DNA of 64,000 bases from Vibrio sp. 10N.261.45.E2 (GCF_002875705.1 NZ_MCZZ01000130.1:21490-85489); one strand, 5' to 3'; positions 11,647 to 23,093 are shown, counted from the first letter of the stretch. Notes: generated from the sequence alone by a model not told the origin. Numbers and translations are program-made.

Positions 11647-11928
11647 TTAATGATTCGGGTTAACTCTAACGATGTCTTCTTGATCTGACTTAAACTGTTT
11701 CTTTAGTTCAGACTTAGATTTAAAGCTAATCTCACCACCAGCTGCAATTGTCATATGTTGAGCTTCAGAGTTATGTTTAGATTGATATAACATCACCGCT
11801 TGCATACACGAGTCGCGCTGTTCTTTTGAGAGCGCCGTACCTTCTGGCCATTTACCCGTTTCAACGGCGTAGGTTAAACGTTCGTAGACCTCGGGTGTCA
11901 TTGCGCTAAGAAGTTGTTCTGCATCCAT
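11647..11928 (-). CDS. yeaC: YeaC family protein (DUF1315)
   Basis: This 93-residue soluble protein matches the short YeaC/DUF1315 family by its opening MDAEQLLSAMTPEVYERL, followed by VETGKWPEGTALS and a Cys-containing helix. Function is unknown. The neighbourhood of msrB, gapA and yeaD matches E. coli, where yeaC precedes msrB-gapA-yeaD. Here a divergent lipoprotein gene has been placed between yeaC and msrB. Confidence 0.85.
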   Translation of the reverse strand: MDAEQLLSAMTPEVYERLTYAVETGKWPEGTALSKEQRDSCMQAVMLYQSKHNSEAQHMTIAAGGEISFKSKSELKKQFKSDQEDIVRVNPNH

Positions 11929-12032
11929 GGAAAAGCCTTAGTTTTAACAATTTTCACCAGAAAATAACCCGTAACAGGATTGAGTCAAGAACCTGACCAA
12001 TAATAAGTGCATTTGATCACAAGTGAAGGAAT

Positions 12033-12848
12033 ATGAAAATTATGAAATGGTTGGCGATCAGCCTATTGCCTTTCACTCTGGTTGGGTGTCTTGAAGGGAA
12101 TAAAAATACCGACCAACTTTGCCAAAGCAACCCTGGTCTTCAGTGTGAACAATTGAACATGAATGATGGTCAATGTCGTGTCGCTCGTACCGACCTTATC
12201 TGGCATCGATTTGAAGTTCAGAAGCAACCCTCCGAAATCAATAAGATTAAAGAATTCGAGTTAGTCACTGCCTATAAAAAGTGCCTAGAGCTTGCCGCAC
12301 AAATTGAGACGATTGATCAATCTAAACTGCAAGAGCGTCGCTTTACCTCCTTAATGCACAGCATCGAAGAGTCTGAGCGTATTGTTGGTGAATTATCACA
12401 ATCCGATACTCCAGAAACACTTTACTTCTTGTGGTCGCAAACAGGGGACACCAACGCCAGACGCAGCTTCCTACAACTAGAAGGCACAGAAGCGTTGAAC
12501 ACGGCCGAGATGCAATATGCTTTAGCGACCTTCTATACTACCCGCGATCATATAAAGACACTTAAACTACTCAATAACGCGCTCACGCTTTCAAACGGTT
12601 CAGTCGCGAACACTGAGATTTTCAAGTCGATGGCCAGCATTAACCATAGCCTAGGTCATATGGAAAAAGCGTACGTTTGGGCAATGGTTGCTAAAGACTT
12701 TGATGTACCAATTGCTTCTGAAGCCGAGCTCACAGTGTTGTACCACTTCGACAAGACGACCTATAAAAAGCTAAATAAAGACGCAGACAACATTGTCGAA
12801 GCTATTGAGGATGGGATTTACAGCCCTTCAATCGTTCCGAGTTACTGA
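12033..12848 (+). CDS. DUF2989-type lipoprotein
   Basis: This 271-residue protein has a signal peptide with lipobox LVGC (Cys at about residue 19). It has further cysteines in LCQSNPGLQCEQLN and GQCRV and later helical repeats resembling TPR/Sel1 units (ALATFYTTRDHIKTLKLLNNAL). I recall this as DUF2989, of unknown function. It is single, divergent from yeaC, and ends at a strong terminator convergent with msrB. AAGGAA precedes the ATG. Confidence 0.65.
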   Translation: MKIMKWLAISLLPFTLVGCLEGNKNTDQLCQSNPGLQCEQLNMNDGQCRVARTDLIWHRFEVQKQPSEINKIKEFELVTAYKKCLELAAQIETIDQSKLQERRFTSLMHSIEESERIVGELSQSDTPETLYFLWSQTGDTNARRSFLQLEGTEALNTAEMQYALATFYTTRDHIKTLKLLNNALTLSNGSVANTEIFKSMASINHSLGHMEKAYVWAMVAKDFDVPIASEAELTVLYHFDKTTYKKLNKDADNIVEAIEDGIYSPSIVPSY

Positions 12849-12897
12849 TCACACCGTTTATTGTGTTCTAACCTAAGCTTCCTATTCGCCCGTTTTC

Positions 12898-12931
12898 AAA
12901 AAAACAGCTACCTTTCTGGTAGCTGTTTTTA
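12898..12931. terminator. Bidirectional terminator
   Basis: AAAACAGCTACC and GGTAGCTGTTTT form a stem with A- and T-runs on each side. It lies between the DUF2989 gene and convergent msrB. Confidence 0.85.
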
Positions 12932-13029
12932 TTTGTACTAGAGTTAACTCTGAAATTCCGAAATCTTGGGCGGTTCAGTATTCCTAAATCGACAAATGCG
13001 ACTTGTAAGGATTAGACAATAGTTACAAG

Positions 13030-13428
13030 TTATTTCGTACTTTCGTCATTTTTGTTGAAAATTAACGACACCGAATTAACACAGAACCGTTCACCTGTCG
13101 TCTTCGGACCATCAGGAAAAACGTGACCTAAATGGCTATCACAAGCAGCACAACGAATCTCTACACGCTTCATTCCGTGACTTAGATCCTCTAGATAGCG
13201 TACTGCTTCATCATTGACTGGTGCATCAAAGCTTGGCCAACCACACCCAGAGTCGTATTTGTTATCCGACAGAAACAAAGGGCTTTCACAGCATGTGCAA
13301 CTATAGACACCAGTCTTATGGTTGTGCAGTAACTTACCGCTATATGGGGCTTCAGTACCACGCTCACGACACACTGAAAATTCGTCGTCTGTTAGGCGTT
13401 CACGCCAGTATTCATCAGGCTTTATCAT
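13030..13428 (-). CDS. msrB: Peptide-methionine (R)-S-oxide reductase
   Basis: This 132-residue MsrB repairs methionine-R-sulfoxide in proteins. The zinc-site cysteines appear as [11 protein letters not shown] and [11 protein letters not shown], and the catalytic Cys is in GERFCVNS near the C-terminus. The ATG at 13428 has a perfect GGAGGA six bases upstream, so the longer frame to 13467 is rejected. It is divergent from gapA, the same pairing as in E. coli. An 8-base inverted repeat (13001-13008 / 13023-13030) at its stop may end its transcript. Confidence 0.95.
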   Translation of the reverse strand: MIKPDEYWRERLTDDEFSVCRERGTEAPYSGKLLHNHKTGVYSCTCCESPLFLSDNKYDSGCGWPSFDAPVNDEAVRYLEDLSHGMKRVEIRCAACDSHLGHVFPDGPKTTGERFCVNSVSLIFNKNDESTK

Positions 13429-14782
<1,354 letters not shown>

Positions 14783-14841
14783 TTTCTTTTTAGAAATAGC
14801 TTTAGATAAGCATTAGCGAAGACTGTTTTGAGCAGACTTTG

Positions 14842-14869
14842 AAAAAGGCGACCTTAGTGTCGCCTTTTT
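14842..14869 (+). terminator. gapA terminator
   Basis: AAAAAGGCGAC pairs with GTCGCCTTTTT around a short loop, about 60 bases after the gapA stop. Confidence 0.85.
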
Positions 14870-15024
14870 AATACCTGCTATCTTTTAAATCGCGTCTAAT
14901 TAAACTAATCAAGATAGCCAAAACGCAAAATTCAATTCTAATACTGACTCTGCTTGTTACTCATGAAAACACAAGCATCGCTCTAGTCAGTATTTGAATT
15001 CAATTTCCTTAGAAGGATCATGTA

Positions 15025-15909
15025 ATGGATTTATCTACTCTACCTGCACTAGCTGTACTTTCTGATAACGTGACTATCGTTGAGCATGAAGGTGTAAAAC
15101 TGGTTCGCGTTATTCACGATAAAGCAAACGCAGCGATTTCACTGTTTGGCGGCCATGTGGTGTCATTCCAACCGCAAGGTCAAGAAGACCTAATTTGGAT
15201 GAGCCAACAGGCTAAATTCGACGGTAAAACGGCTCTGCGTGGTGGTATTCCAGTATGTTGGCCTTGGTTTGGTCGCATTGCAGCACCTGCACATGGTTTT
15301 GCTCGTTCAAGCGAGTGGCAGTTGGTTGAACACCGTGAAAGCGAAGCTGGCGTGATTGTTAGCTTAGGTCTGAAGCCAAGCGAAGAAACGCTAGCAGTAT
15401 GGCCTCATCAGTTCGATGCTCGTTTGAATGTAGAGATTAGCGACGAGCTAAAAGTGACTTTGGACGTGAAGAATACCGATGAGCAACCATGGACTTTCTC
15501 TGGCGCGCTGCACACCTACCTAAACGTTGGTGATATTCACAATACAACCACAACGGGTATGGGTGCTGAGTACATTGATAGCCTGCAAGGTGGCAAGATC
15601 TGTCAAGGTGGCTCAGAACTGGTACTAACCGACACGATTGATCGCGTTTACACACAACCAGAAGCGCAAATCTTTGTTGCTGACAAGAAGCTGGATCGCA
15701 CACTAACAGTTGAAAACCACGGCCATAACTCTGCCGTACTGTGGAACCCGTGGGCAGAAGGTGCAACCAGTATGGGCGACATGCAAGACGACGGTTACCT
15801 AACCATGCTATGTGTTGAATCAACACTGCACGCACCAAGTCTAGAAGCTGGCAAAACACTTCAGCCTGGCGAGAGCCACCAGCTGATTACAGTTATTTCC
15901 TCAAACTAG
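15025..15909 (+). CDS. yeaD: D-hexose-6-phosphate mutarotase (YeaD-like)
   Basis: This 294-residue protein of the aldose-1-epimerase fold belongs to the YeaD group, which equilibrates anomers of glucose-6-phosphate and related hexose phosphates. Family features include ALRGGIPVCWPWFGR (about residues 72-86), a substrate His in HGFARSSEW, and the late motif VLWNPWAEGATSMGDM. It follows gapA as in E. coli but has its own terminated unit. AGAAGGA lies upstream of the ATG. Confidence 0.9.
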   Translation: MDLSTLPALAVLSDNVTIVEHEGVKLVRVIHDKANAAISLFGGHVVSFQPQGQEDLIWMSQQAKFDGKTALRGGIPVCWPWFGRIAAPAHGFARSSEWQLVEHRESEAGVIVSLGLKPSEETLAVWPHQFDARLNVEISDELKVTLDVKNTDEQPWTFSGALHTYLNVGDIHNTTTTGMGAEYIDSLQGGKICQGGSELVLTDTIDRVYTQPEAQIFVADKKLDRTLTVENHGHNSAVLWNPWAEGATSMGDMQDDGYLTMLCVESTLHAPSLEAGKTLQPGESHQLITVISSN

Positions 15910-15937
15910 ACCTCTAGCTAATTTAATTAAAAACAAA

Positions 15938-15966
15938 AATGCAGCTCATTGAGCTGCATTTTTTTA
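15938..15966 (+). terminator. yeaD terminator
   Basis: AATGCAGCTC and GAGCTGCATT flank a 3-base loop, followed by a T-run to 15966. Confidence 0.9.
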
Positions 15967-16208
15967 TTGTTCGAACTTCTCTCGTATCGCTTACTAATCA
16001 GCGTTTTAGCAAAAGTCAATTGAGCTACCTCCTCTTCGTTCAAAGCCACACCACTTAGCATTCATCACTTAAATTTATAAATATAAGCATCAATTCATTA
16101 ATTATTATCAATTACTGCCGATAAATAAGTACCTATGATAGAAAGCTCAATAACAAACATCCTTAAAACCACTTAACAACACCTCAATGAAGACAGGATA
16201 GTGAATTC

Positions 16209-18245
16209 ATGCTCGAGAAATACAAAAATCAAAGTGTTGGCTTCCAACTTAAGTTGGTCATTTTGCTGTGCTTGCTTATCGCCTTTAGCTCCATTGCAAC
16301 ACTCGTGTACCGCAATGCCTCACAGGTGTTATTAGACAATACGTTAAGGGAACACCAATCCAAAGTAGAAGCGATGGCCAAAACCATCTCGGGTCAATTC
16401 GATGCCTACCTGCATACCGCCAAAGTTTTAGAATCCACTTTTCGTAACGGTTACCTAGCAGGTGTTTATGTTGAAAATTATGACGTTGAATTCAACGGCC
16501 ATTCAATTCCCAACATGACTCAATACGGTGAGAGCCTAATCAACGACACCAAGCTGGTTGATAGCTTTACCCGCGACACGGGCGCTGTAGCGACTTTGTT
16601 TGCCCCATTTGGCGATGACTTTATTCGTGTGTCTACGTCTCTTAAAAAACCTTCTGGTGAGCGAGTTGTTGCGACCACACTAGGCCAAAACCATCCGGGC
16701 TATAACAAGCTCAAAAATGGCCAGCCTTATTATGCTCAGGTACAACTGTTTGGTCAGCGTTACATTACCTACTATGCACCTTTAACCAATGCACAAGGCA
16801 AAGTAAACGGTGTTTCTTTCATTGGCTTGCCTGTAGAAGAGGCAACACAAAGCCTATTTGAATCTTTGCGCTCTGTATCATGGGGTGACACCGGATACAC
16901 CATCATTGTAGATAACGAGAAAGAACATCAAGGTCAGTACTTATTGCACCCTACCCTTGCTGGCGGCGGCAAATCGATTATTGATGTTGCCGATTACGAT
17001 GGCAACAAACCTTTCTATCAACTCTTCGAACAATCATCAGGCCTGATTCGATACCCATATGAGTATCAAGAAACGGTTGGTGAGAAGTACTTGGTGTATA
17101 CCGAAGTTCCAGGTTGGAACTGGAAACTACTCGGCGGTACCTTTATCAAAGAAGTGACTAAAGGCAGCGACGAATTGTTGAAACTCATCGCCATTATTGC
17201 GACCTTAATTGCTGCTGCTACCATTGTCGCGTTGACCTTTGTGTTGAACCGCACACTCACGCCACTCACGACTTTAAATGAGTACATGCTGCGTTTAGGA
17301 AAAGGCGAAGTAAGCTTACATATTCCAAACAATGGTAAGCAAACTAAGAACGAAATCAGCAACCTAAATACCGGAGTAGCGAACATGGCTGCTCAACTAA
17401 ATACTCTTGTGGGTGAAATTCGCGCGACCAGCGACCAAGTACAGAACAGCTCAAGCAGTGTCTCACAAGATGCTAGCCACAATTTGAGCCAATCTGATCG
17501 CCAGCAAGCACAGGTTGAGCAAGTCGTTACTGCCATAGAAGAGATGGCCACCTCTGCTGAATCAGTGGCTCAGCAAGTGAACAGCATTGCTGAAAATGTT
17601 CGCCTTGCTAATGAAGACAGCCAGAAGGGTTTAGAGGTCGTTGAAGGTGTGTGTATTGATGTTGCCCAGCTGAATGATCAATTAGACAAATCAGCATCGG
17701 CCATCGAGCAAGTAAGCTCTGATAGCGAAAGTATTCAAACCGTCACCAAGATGATTGATGACATTGCAGAACAAACCAACTTGCTTGCATTAAACGCTGC
17801 GATAGAAGCGGCGCGTGCGGGTGAGCAAGGTCGTGGCTTTGCTGTGGTAGCCGATGAAGTAAGAACACTGGCTCACCGCACACAAACATCAGTCCAAGAC
17901 GTAGTAAGCATTATAGAGAAGCTAAAGTCTTCAACCCACAATGCCGTAAACCTGATGACGCAAAGCCAATCGAATGCCAACCAAGTTCTCGATAAAGCGC
18001 AAGAGGCTGGCACCGCACTAGAGTCAATAGCCTCTCAAGTTGAATCCATTGCTTCTCAAGCAGAAACCATTGCTGCAACATCAGAAGAGCAAGCACAGGT
18101 TTCTCAAGAGATAGCAGCGAACGCGCATGCGATCAGCGATTTGAACCAGCAGAGCCGAGAAACCAGCGCTAAGACCTCTCACAGTGCTGACGAGCTCCAA
18201 AAACAAGCGGAGTCGTTGAAAGATCAAGTTAACTTCTTTAGCTAG
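16209..18245 (+). CDS. Methyl-accepting chemotaxis protein with Cache sensor
   Basis: This 678-residue chemoreceptor has one transmembrane helix near residues 12-32, a periplasmic Cache-type sensor of about 290 residues ([15 protein letters not shown] at its start), and a second helix near 322-345. A HAMP domain ([11 protein letters not shown] onward) and a coiled-coil signalling domain follow. The conserved hairpin tip [20 protein letters not shown] lies near residues 519-538. It passes a periplasmic ligand signal to CheW/CheA; the ligand is unknown. No CheR/CheB tether pentapeptide is visible at the C-terminus (VNFFS). It is monocistronic, with AGGA nine bases before the ATG. Confidence 0.92.
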   Translation: MLEKYKNQSVGFQLKLVILLCLLIAFSSIATLVYRNASQVLLDNTLREHQSKVEAMAKTISGQFDAYLHTAKVLESTFRNGYLAGVYVENYDVEFNGHSIPNMTQYGESLINDTKLVDSFTRDTGAVATLFAPFGDDFIRVSTSLKKPSGERVVATTLGQNHPGYNKLKNGQPYYAQVQLFGQRYITYYAPLTNAQGKVNGVSFIGLPVEEATQSLFESLRSVSWGDTGYTIIVDNEKEHQGQYLLHPTLAGGGKSIIDVADYDGNKPFYQLFEQSSGLIRYPYEYQETVGEKYLVYTEVPGWNWKLLGGTFIKEVTKGSDELLKLIAIIATLIAAATIVALTFVLNRTLTPLTTLNEYMLRLGKGEVSLHIPNNGKQTKNEISNLNTGVANMAAQLNTLVGEIRATSDQVQNSSSSVSQDASHNLSQSDRQQAQVEQVVTAIEEMATSAESVAQQVNSIAENVRLANEDSQKGLEVVEGVCIDVAQLNDQLDKSASAIEQVSSDSESIQTVTKMIDDIAEQTNLLALNAAIEAARAGEQGRGFAVVADEVRTLAHRTQTSVQDVVSIIEKLKSSTHNAVNLMTQSQSNANQVLDKAQEAGTALESIASQVESIASQAETIAATSEEQAQVSQEIAANAHAISDLNQQSRETSAKTSHSADELQKQAESLKDQVNFFS

Positions 18246-18288
18246 AAGCTGAGTTCACTGTTTTATCAACGACTCATTCATAACCAAT

Positions 18289-18317
18289 AGAGCCAACCAT
18301 GTGTTGGCTCTACCTTT
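18289..18317 (+). terminator. Chemoreceptor gene terminator
   Basis: AGAGCCAAC (18289-18297) pairs with GTTGGCTCT (18303-18311), followed by ACCTTTT. Confidence 0.75.
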
Positions 18318-18436
18318 TCACTGACTGGTTCTATTATTCACAGATTGTCGTTAACCAAGACAGCTGCGTTTATTCTAGCGCCCCACTATGCTTCCTGTTA
18401 AAATTTTGGACTTGAAATTTCTACCTCGAGTTCGCA

Positions 18437-19252
18437 ATGACTTACCAATGCCCTTTGTGTCACCAGCCTTTATCTCAAAACGATCGTACGTTTAAGTGTG
18501 TAAAGAACCATCAGTTCGATTTAGCAAAAGAAGGCTATGTCAATTTGATGCCTGCGCACCACAAACGTTCAAAAGATCCAGGTGACAACAAAGAGATGAT
18601 GCAGGCACGTCGTCGCTTCCTTGAAGGCACCCACTACGATCCAATGCGCCAAGCTGTGGTGACATTGTGTTCTCACTATCTACCAGAAGAGGCGCCTAGC
18701 CTGTTGGATATTGGTTGTGGCGAAGGTTATTACACCAACGAAATTGCTGTGAATCTTCAAGAAAAAAATGGTGCTACTTTTGGCCTAGATATATCTAAGA
18801 TCGCTATCAAATACGCCGCTAAACGCTACCCTGCTGTCGACTTCTCTGTTGCTTCTAGCCATCGTCTACCCTTTGCTGAAAACAGCTTAGACGGTATTCT
18901 ACGCATTTACGCGCCTTGCAAAGCTGAAGAGCTACAGCGCACCATCAAAGAGAATGGTGTGGTGATCACCGTGACACCCGCTAGCCGACACCTATACCAA
19001 CTGCGTGATGCAATTTATGATGGCGTTCGCTTACACGACGAAAATCCAGAAGTGATCGAAGGTTTTACGCTTGAACACCAAGAGCAACTAAACTATATGA
19101 TGGAACTATCGGGGTCAGATGCATTCGACCTGCTACAGATGACGCCGTTTGCTTGGAAGGCGAGTGAAGAGTTTAAACAACAACTCACCGAGGCAGAGCA
19201 ATTCAACTGTGAGGCTGACTTTATGCTGCGAGTGTACCGCAAACACATTTAA
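18437..19252 (+). CDS. rlmA: 23S rRNA (guanine-745-N1)-methyltransferase
   Basis: This 271-residue protein has the RlmA layout: an N-terminal zinc knuckle (C5, C8, C21, H25 in YQCPLCHQPL...CVKNHQFD), the linker GYVNLMPAHHKRSKDPGDN, then a Rossmann SAM-binding domain with LLDIGCGEGYYTNEIA near residue 90. RlmA methylates N1 of G745 in helix 35 of 23S rRNA. The ATG is preceded by a weak CGAG ribosome binding site. Identification is by near-colinear recall of the E. coli protein. Confidence 0.93.
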   Translation: MTYQCPLCHQPLSQNDRTFKCVKNHQFDLAKEGYVNLMPAHHKRSKDPGDNKEMMQARRRFLEGTHYDPMRQAVVTLCSHYLPEEAPSLLDIGCGEGYYTNEIAVNLQEKNGATFGLDISKIAIKYAAKRYPAVDFSVASSHRLPFAENSLDGILRIYAPCKAEELQRTIKENGVVITVTPASRHLYQLRDAIYDGVRLHDENPEVIEGFTLEHQEQLNYMMELSGSDAFDLLQMTPFAWKASEEFKQQLTEAEQFNCEADFMLRVYRKHI

Positions 19253-19253
19253 T

Positions 19254-19268
19254 TGATATTGATTATCG
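19254..19268. promoter_or_regulatory. Fur box upstream of chaN-like gene
   Basis: TGATATTGATTATCG matches the 7-1-7 Fur consensus TGATAAT-N-ATTATCA with two mismatches. It lies 60 bases before the start of the ChaN-like lipoprotein gene, implying repression when iron is plentiful. Confidence 0.65.
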
Positions 19269-19327
19269 TTTGCATTGAATTCTTATCTTGCCTCCTTTAG
19301 TATGCGTGTTCTTCAAGGAGGCATTTT

Positions 19328-20281
19328 ATGCAACGTATTATTCTTATCGGATTAGCTACTCTTCTCACGGCTTGTGCTAGTCAACCTGCAAAAGACACTT
19401 CTCAAAAAGTGGTTCAACCGGAAACCGTTTCCACATTCTATGACTACCAGTTCGCTTCTCCACAAGGCGAAACACTGTCTCTCGATGTATTACCTCAGCA
19501 GTTGATTGACGCTGATGTGGTTCTTATTGGGGAATGGCACACTCATTCTGCTATTCACCGCTTCCAAACTGACTTCTTAAAAACGCGCCGCAACGCAACC
19601 TCAAACATTGCGCTTTCAATGGAACAGTTCACTCGAGAGCATCAAGCCACACTCGACCAATACTTAAACGGCGAAATTGGCGAACAAATTCTCATGTCTG
19701 AAGCGGCAGCTTGGCCAAACTACGAAAGTGATTACCGCGCGTTAGTTGAGTTCGCCAAAGCCAACGACGTCGATGTTATTGCGGCAAATGCACCAAAGCC
19801 ATTTGTGCAGTGTATTGGCCGTAAAGGCTTGCCTTATCTAGACCAGCTATCAACCGAGCAGCGTCAATGGATTGCTTCTGAAGTGGATACCGGCGATAGC
19901 CCTTACAAAGAAAAGTTCATGGCTTCTATGCATCACGGCACCCCAGGACAAACAGAAAAACAGTTTGCCGCTCAGGTCACCTGGGACGAAACCATGGCAG
20001 AATCGATTGTGAAATACCTAGCATCAAATCCTGGTAAACAAGTGATTCATGTGGCAGGTAAGTTCCACACAGAGGGAGGTTTAGGTACGGCGGCATCGAT
20101 TCTGCGTCGTAACCCTGATTTGAAAATTGCCATCATCAGCCCAGTTGAAGAAATCTCATCGGATAGCAGTGATTATCAACTTGAAGTGCTTTCGCCACCG
20201 GCTCGCTTTGTAAAAAAAGAGAACCGAATGAAGGCATACAAACACCTATCAAAACGTAGCGCTAGCCTAGAGTGTGACTAA
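19328..20281 (+). CDS. ChaN-family haem/iron-regulated lipoprotein
   Basis: This 317-residue lipoprotein has lipobox LLTAC (Cys at about residue 16). The body carries ChaN-family motifs: VVLIGEWHTHSAIHRFQ near residue 65, the acidic AMEQFTREHQ-like helix, and a late VIHVAGKFHTEGGLGT with conserved His. Related proteins (ChaN, HugX-neighbour types) bind haem between two subunits at the outer membrane. The Fur box supports a role in iron or haem handling. A perfect AAGGAGG precedes the ATG. A hairpin at 20305-20337 follows. Confidence 0.8.
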   Translation: MQRIILIGLATLLTACASQPAKDTSQKVVQPETVSTFYDYQFASPQGETLSLDVLPQQLIDADVVLIGEWHTHSAIHRFQTDFLKTRRNATSNIALSMEQFTREHQATLDQYLNGEIGEQILMSEAAAWPNYESDYRALVEFAKANDVDVIAANAPKPFVQCIGRKGLPYLDQLSTEQRQWIASEVDTGDSPYKEKFMASMHHGTPGQTEKQFAAQVTWDETMAESIVKYLASNPGKQVIHVAGKFHTEGGLGTAASILRRNPDLKIAIISPVEEISSDSSDYQLEVLSPPARFVKKENRMKAYKHLSKRSASLECD

Positions 20282-20304
20282 ACCATCCTTATAAGCTAGA
20301 GAGT

Positions 20305-20337
20305 CGATGGGCTAATCCTAGATAATTAGTCCATCGT
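20305..20337 (+). terminator. Hairpin after chaN-like gene
   Basis: CGATGGgCTAAT and ATTAGtCCATCG form a long stem with one internal mismatch. There is no T-run, so termination is uncertain; it may protect the mRNA end. Confidence 0.5.
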
Positions 20338-20418
20338 CACAACTTGCTCACGTTCCCATCATTCATCCTAACTCTATCTAAAATTAAACATTCTTATCGG
20401 CACAAGACTTGCTTTGCT

Positions 20419-20453
20419 TAGGCAATAGGCAATAGGCAATAGGCAATAGGCAA
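20419..20453. repeat. Five tandem copies of a 7-bp unit (TAGGCAA)
   Basis: TAGGCAA is repeated exactly five times in 35 bases, about 120 bases before the next start codon. The 7-base period is not a multiple of 3, and the tract lies outside coding sequence. Such tracts change copy number by slipped-strand replication. Confidence 0.95.
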
Positions 20454-20573
20454 TTTAACAAAGCAGATGAAAATATAATGTGCGAACAAAAAAACATCAC
20501 TATCGATGATTAATTGCACAAGTTTTTCACACCTCTGCCGATACTATATTTAAGGATAGGTAAGGAGAGCGAT

Positions 20574-20927
20574 ATGACGCCAGTAGGAACGAGTAATACT
20601 CAGCTGTATTCACCTTCGCAAATGAACACACAAACCAAGAGTGCAGAAGCTGAAAAGCCTGCCCCTCTTAAGGTTGAGCAAAATACCGTAAAGCTCTCTG
20701 ATGAGGGTAAAGCCTTATTATCTGCTCTTAAAGAAATCGATAAAGAAGCCAAGAAAATCGAAGCGGAAAATGAAACAGTGACCGATAAGGTTGAGTCATT
20801 TGCTCATGGTGCACTAGGTATGGATCACCCTGATAAGATTGAAGAGGAAGACGATGGTTCTTATTCAGCAGGGCAATATCTATCCGCAGCGGCAACCGTT
20901 GGTGGCATTCTTCTCGCTCTGATTTAA
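20574..20927 (+). CDS. Small acidic protein of unknown function
   Basis: I do not recognise this 117-residue protein. It has a polar, disordered-looking N-terminus (MTPVGTSNTQLYSPSQMNT), a charged helix LSDEGKALLSALKEIDKEA with coiled-coil character, an acidic stretch EEEDDG, and a hydrophobic C-terminal segment SAGQYLSAAATVGGILLALI that could insert in or lean on a membrane. ATG 20574 is chosen because AAGGAG lies 7 bases upstream; a longer frame from 20514 has no such site. It stands alone between the ChaN-like gene and the transporter. Confidence 0.7.
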   Translation: MTPVGTSNTQLYSPSQMNTQTKSAEAEKPAPLKVEQNTVKLSDEGKALLSALKEIDKEAKKIEAENETVTDKVESFAHGALGMDHPDKIEEEDDGSYSAGQYLSAAATVGGILLALI

Positions 20928-21100
20928 CGCTACCTTCAACCTGTACCCTTCCCTCCACTGACCTCTTTTACATTGGCCAATGCATGCCTTGCCTATCACC
21001 CGTCGCAAAAAGTAATTTATCGTCACGATAACAGACCCGATTTGGTCTAAAAAACAAGTTCATTCCATAATTCCGCTCTCATTTTAATGGAATAATACTC

Positions 21101-22987
21101 GTGAAAAACACTTTTGAGCTTATTGACAAGCCAACCTTCTTTGGTGCTATTGCACTCCTACTCACGATAGTTTTCCCGCTAATTTTGTTCCCTGCTCAGG
21201 GTGCAGACTGGATTGCGATTGCGAAAACATTCATGACGGATCAACTTGGATTTTTATATCTTGCTCTAGGGCTCGCTGCCTGTGCATTTATGGTTTACGT
21301 TGTGTTCAGTGACATGGGACAGATTAAACTGGGCGAAGCAGATGAAGAGCCTGAATTCAAAACAGCATCATGGGCTGCAATGCTATTTTGTGGCGGTATC
21401 GGTGCAAGTATCCTTTACTGGGGCTGTATTGAGTGGGCTTACTACTACCAATCACCGCCTTTCCAACTAGAACCAGGCAGTGAAGAAGCTGTTCGTTGGG
21501 CAGCAACTTACGGTTTGTTCCACTGGGGACCAATCGCTTGGTCTATCTACTTGATTCCTGCAATTCCTATCGCTTACTTCTTTTATGTACGTAAACAGCC
21601 AGTTCTAAAAATTTCTAGCGCGTTGATGCCAGTTCTTGGTGAACACCGCAGCAAAGGCGTACCGGGGAAAATCGTCGATATCCTTTTCATTTTCGGTCTA
21701 CTAGGTGGCGCTGCAACAACCCTCGGTTTAGCTGCACCTCTAATCACTGAAGGTCTAAATCACCTATTTGGTCTGCCTAAAAATAACCTAACGCAAGTGA
21801 TGGTGCTTTTAGTGTGTACTGCGATTTTTGCTTACTCTTCTTATGCTGGTTTGGAAAAAGGCATTAAGATCCTAAGTAATATCAACTTCTGGGGTGCGAT
21901 GGGGCTGTTGGCTTTCGTTCTGATTGCTGGCCCAACAATCTTCATGCTAGAAACAGGTTTAGACTCAATTGGTCGCTTACTGTCTAACTTCTTCGTGATG
22001 GCAACGTGGGCTGAACCATTTGGTGGTTACGGTACGTTCGAAAACACTCATTTCCCACAAGACTGGACGATTTTCTACTGGGCATGGTGGCTAGTATTTG
22101 CGCCAAGTATGGGTCTGTTTGTTGCGCGTATTTCTCGTGGCAGAACCATCAAGCAAATGGTGTCAGGTTCTATCTTCTTCGGTTCACTAGGTTGCTTTTT
22201 GTTCTTCATGATTCTAGGTAACTACGGCTTATCACTACAGCTTTCTGGTGAGCTAGATGTAGTTGCTATCCTGAATGCAGAAGGTGCAACTAAAGCAATC
22301 TTCTCGATGCTAGCGCAGTTGCCAATGAGCACGTTAGTTATCGCAGTATTCACTTTGCTTTGTATTATCTTTACAGCAACGACGTTTGACTCTATCTCAT
22401 ACATCCTTGCGTCTGTTGTACAAAACAATGTGACTGAAGAGCCAATGCGTTGGAACCGTATGTTCTGGGCATTCACTCTGTCGTTCTTGCCAACGATTCT
22501 GATGTTCTTGGGCGGTCTAAGCACGCTACAAACAGCAGCGATTGTTGGTGGCTTACCACTACTTGCTATCTCTGTAATGTTGATGATTTCAGCGGTTCGT
22601 GCGACTAGCCTCGATTTACGCCATCAAGATGCATACATCGAACCAACGATCAATATCGAAGAACTACCAGACATGGACCCATGGTCTGCAGAAGGTATGG
22701 CACTGGCTCAATTTGAGAAAGAGAGAGATGCTGCGCAAGAAGCTGCGGAACTTGAGCGTGTTGCTTACACAGAACTAGCAGCAGTGAAGAAAGAAATTCG
22801 CGCTTATGTGCTAGAACAAGGTTCGCAAATGGAAACTCACGAGTTACCAGAGAACCTACAACAAGCACTTGAGCAGGCCGAGAGCAATCTTAGTGCCGCA
22901 CAAGCGAAAAAGATCGAGTTATCTGAGCAAGCTCAGAGTGCTCGTATCACGTTCAACCAGGTGGTTGCAGACTTACCGCTTGCTTGA
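21101..22987 (+). CDS. BCCT-family transporter
   Basis: This 628-residue protein has about twelve membrane helices and the betaine/carnitine/choline transporter core. The unwound helix reads GGIGASILYWGCIEWAYYY, and the aromatic signature FYWAWWLVFAPSMGLFVARI is present. GGIGASILYWG resembles the CaiT branch more than the MGIG of glycine-betaine carriers, so the substrate is probably a trimethylammonium compound but cannot be fixed. The C-terminal ~100 residues are a charged Ala/Glu-rich coiled coil in the cytoplasm, unusually long for the family. The start is GTG 21101. Confidence 0.88.
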   Translation: MKNTFELIDKPTFFGAIALLLTIVFPLILFPAQGADWIAIAKTFMTDQLGFLYLALGLAACAFMVYVVFSDMGQIKLGEADEEPEFKTASWAAMLFCGGIGASILYWGCIEWAYYYQSPPFQLEPGSEEAVRWAATYGLFHWGPIAWSIYLIPAIPIAYFFYVRKQPVLKISSALMPVLGEHRSKGVPGKIVDILFIFGLLGGAATTLGLAAPLITEGLNHLFGLPKNNLTQVMVLLVCTAIFAYSSYAGLEKGIKILSNINFWGAMGLLAFVLIAGPTIFMLETGLDSIGRLLSNFFVMATWAEPFGGYGTFENTHFPQDWTIFYWAWWLVFAPSMGLFVARISRGRTIKQMVSGSIFFGSLGCFLFFMILGNYGLSLQLSGELDVVAILNAEGATKAIFSMLAQLPMSTLVIAVFTLLCIIFTATTFDSISYILASVVQNNVTEEPMRWNRMFWAFTLSFLPTILMFLGGLSTLQTAAIVGGLPLLAISVMLMISAVRATSLDLRHQDAYIEPTINIEELPDMDPWSAEGMALAQFEKERDAAQEAAELERVAYTELAAVKKEIRAYVLEQGSQMETHELPENLQQALEQAESNLSAAQAKKIELSEQAQSARITFNQVVADLPLA

Positions 22988-23034
22988 CATTAGCCATGAC
23001 GCAGTCCATTGATTTGGACCCTCCTAAATACGAC

Positions 23035-23064
23035 AAAGGCTCACAGAATTGTGAGCCTTTTTTT
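23035..23064 (+). terminator. BCCT gene terminator
   Basis: AAAGGCTCACA and TGTGAGCCTTT form a stem followed by a T-run. It is the last chromosomal element before the prophage. Confidence 0.9.
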
Positions 23065-23093
23065 GTCTGGATCGTTTGCTAATAACTAAATAA

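Noticed and set aside
20419..20453. CRISPR array
   Set aside because: The tandem 7-base units have no spacers; no array or cas gene is in the window.
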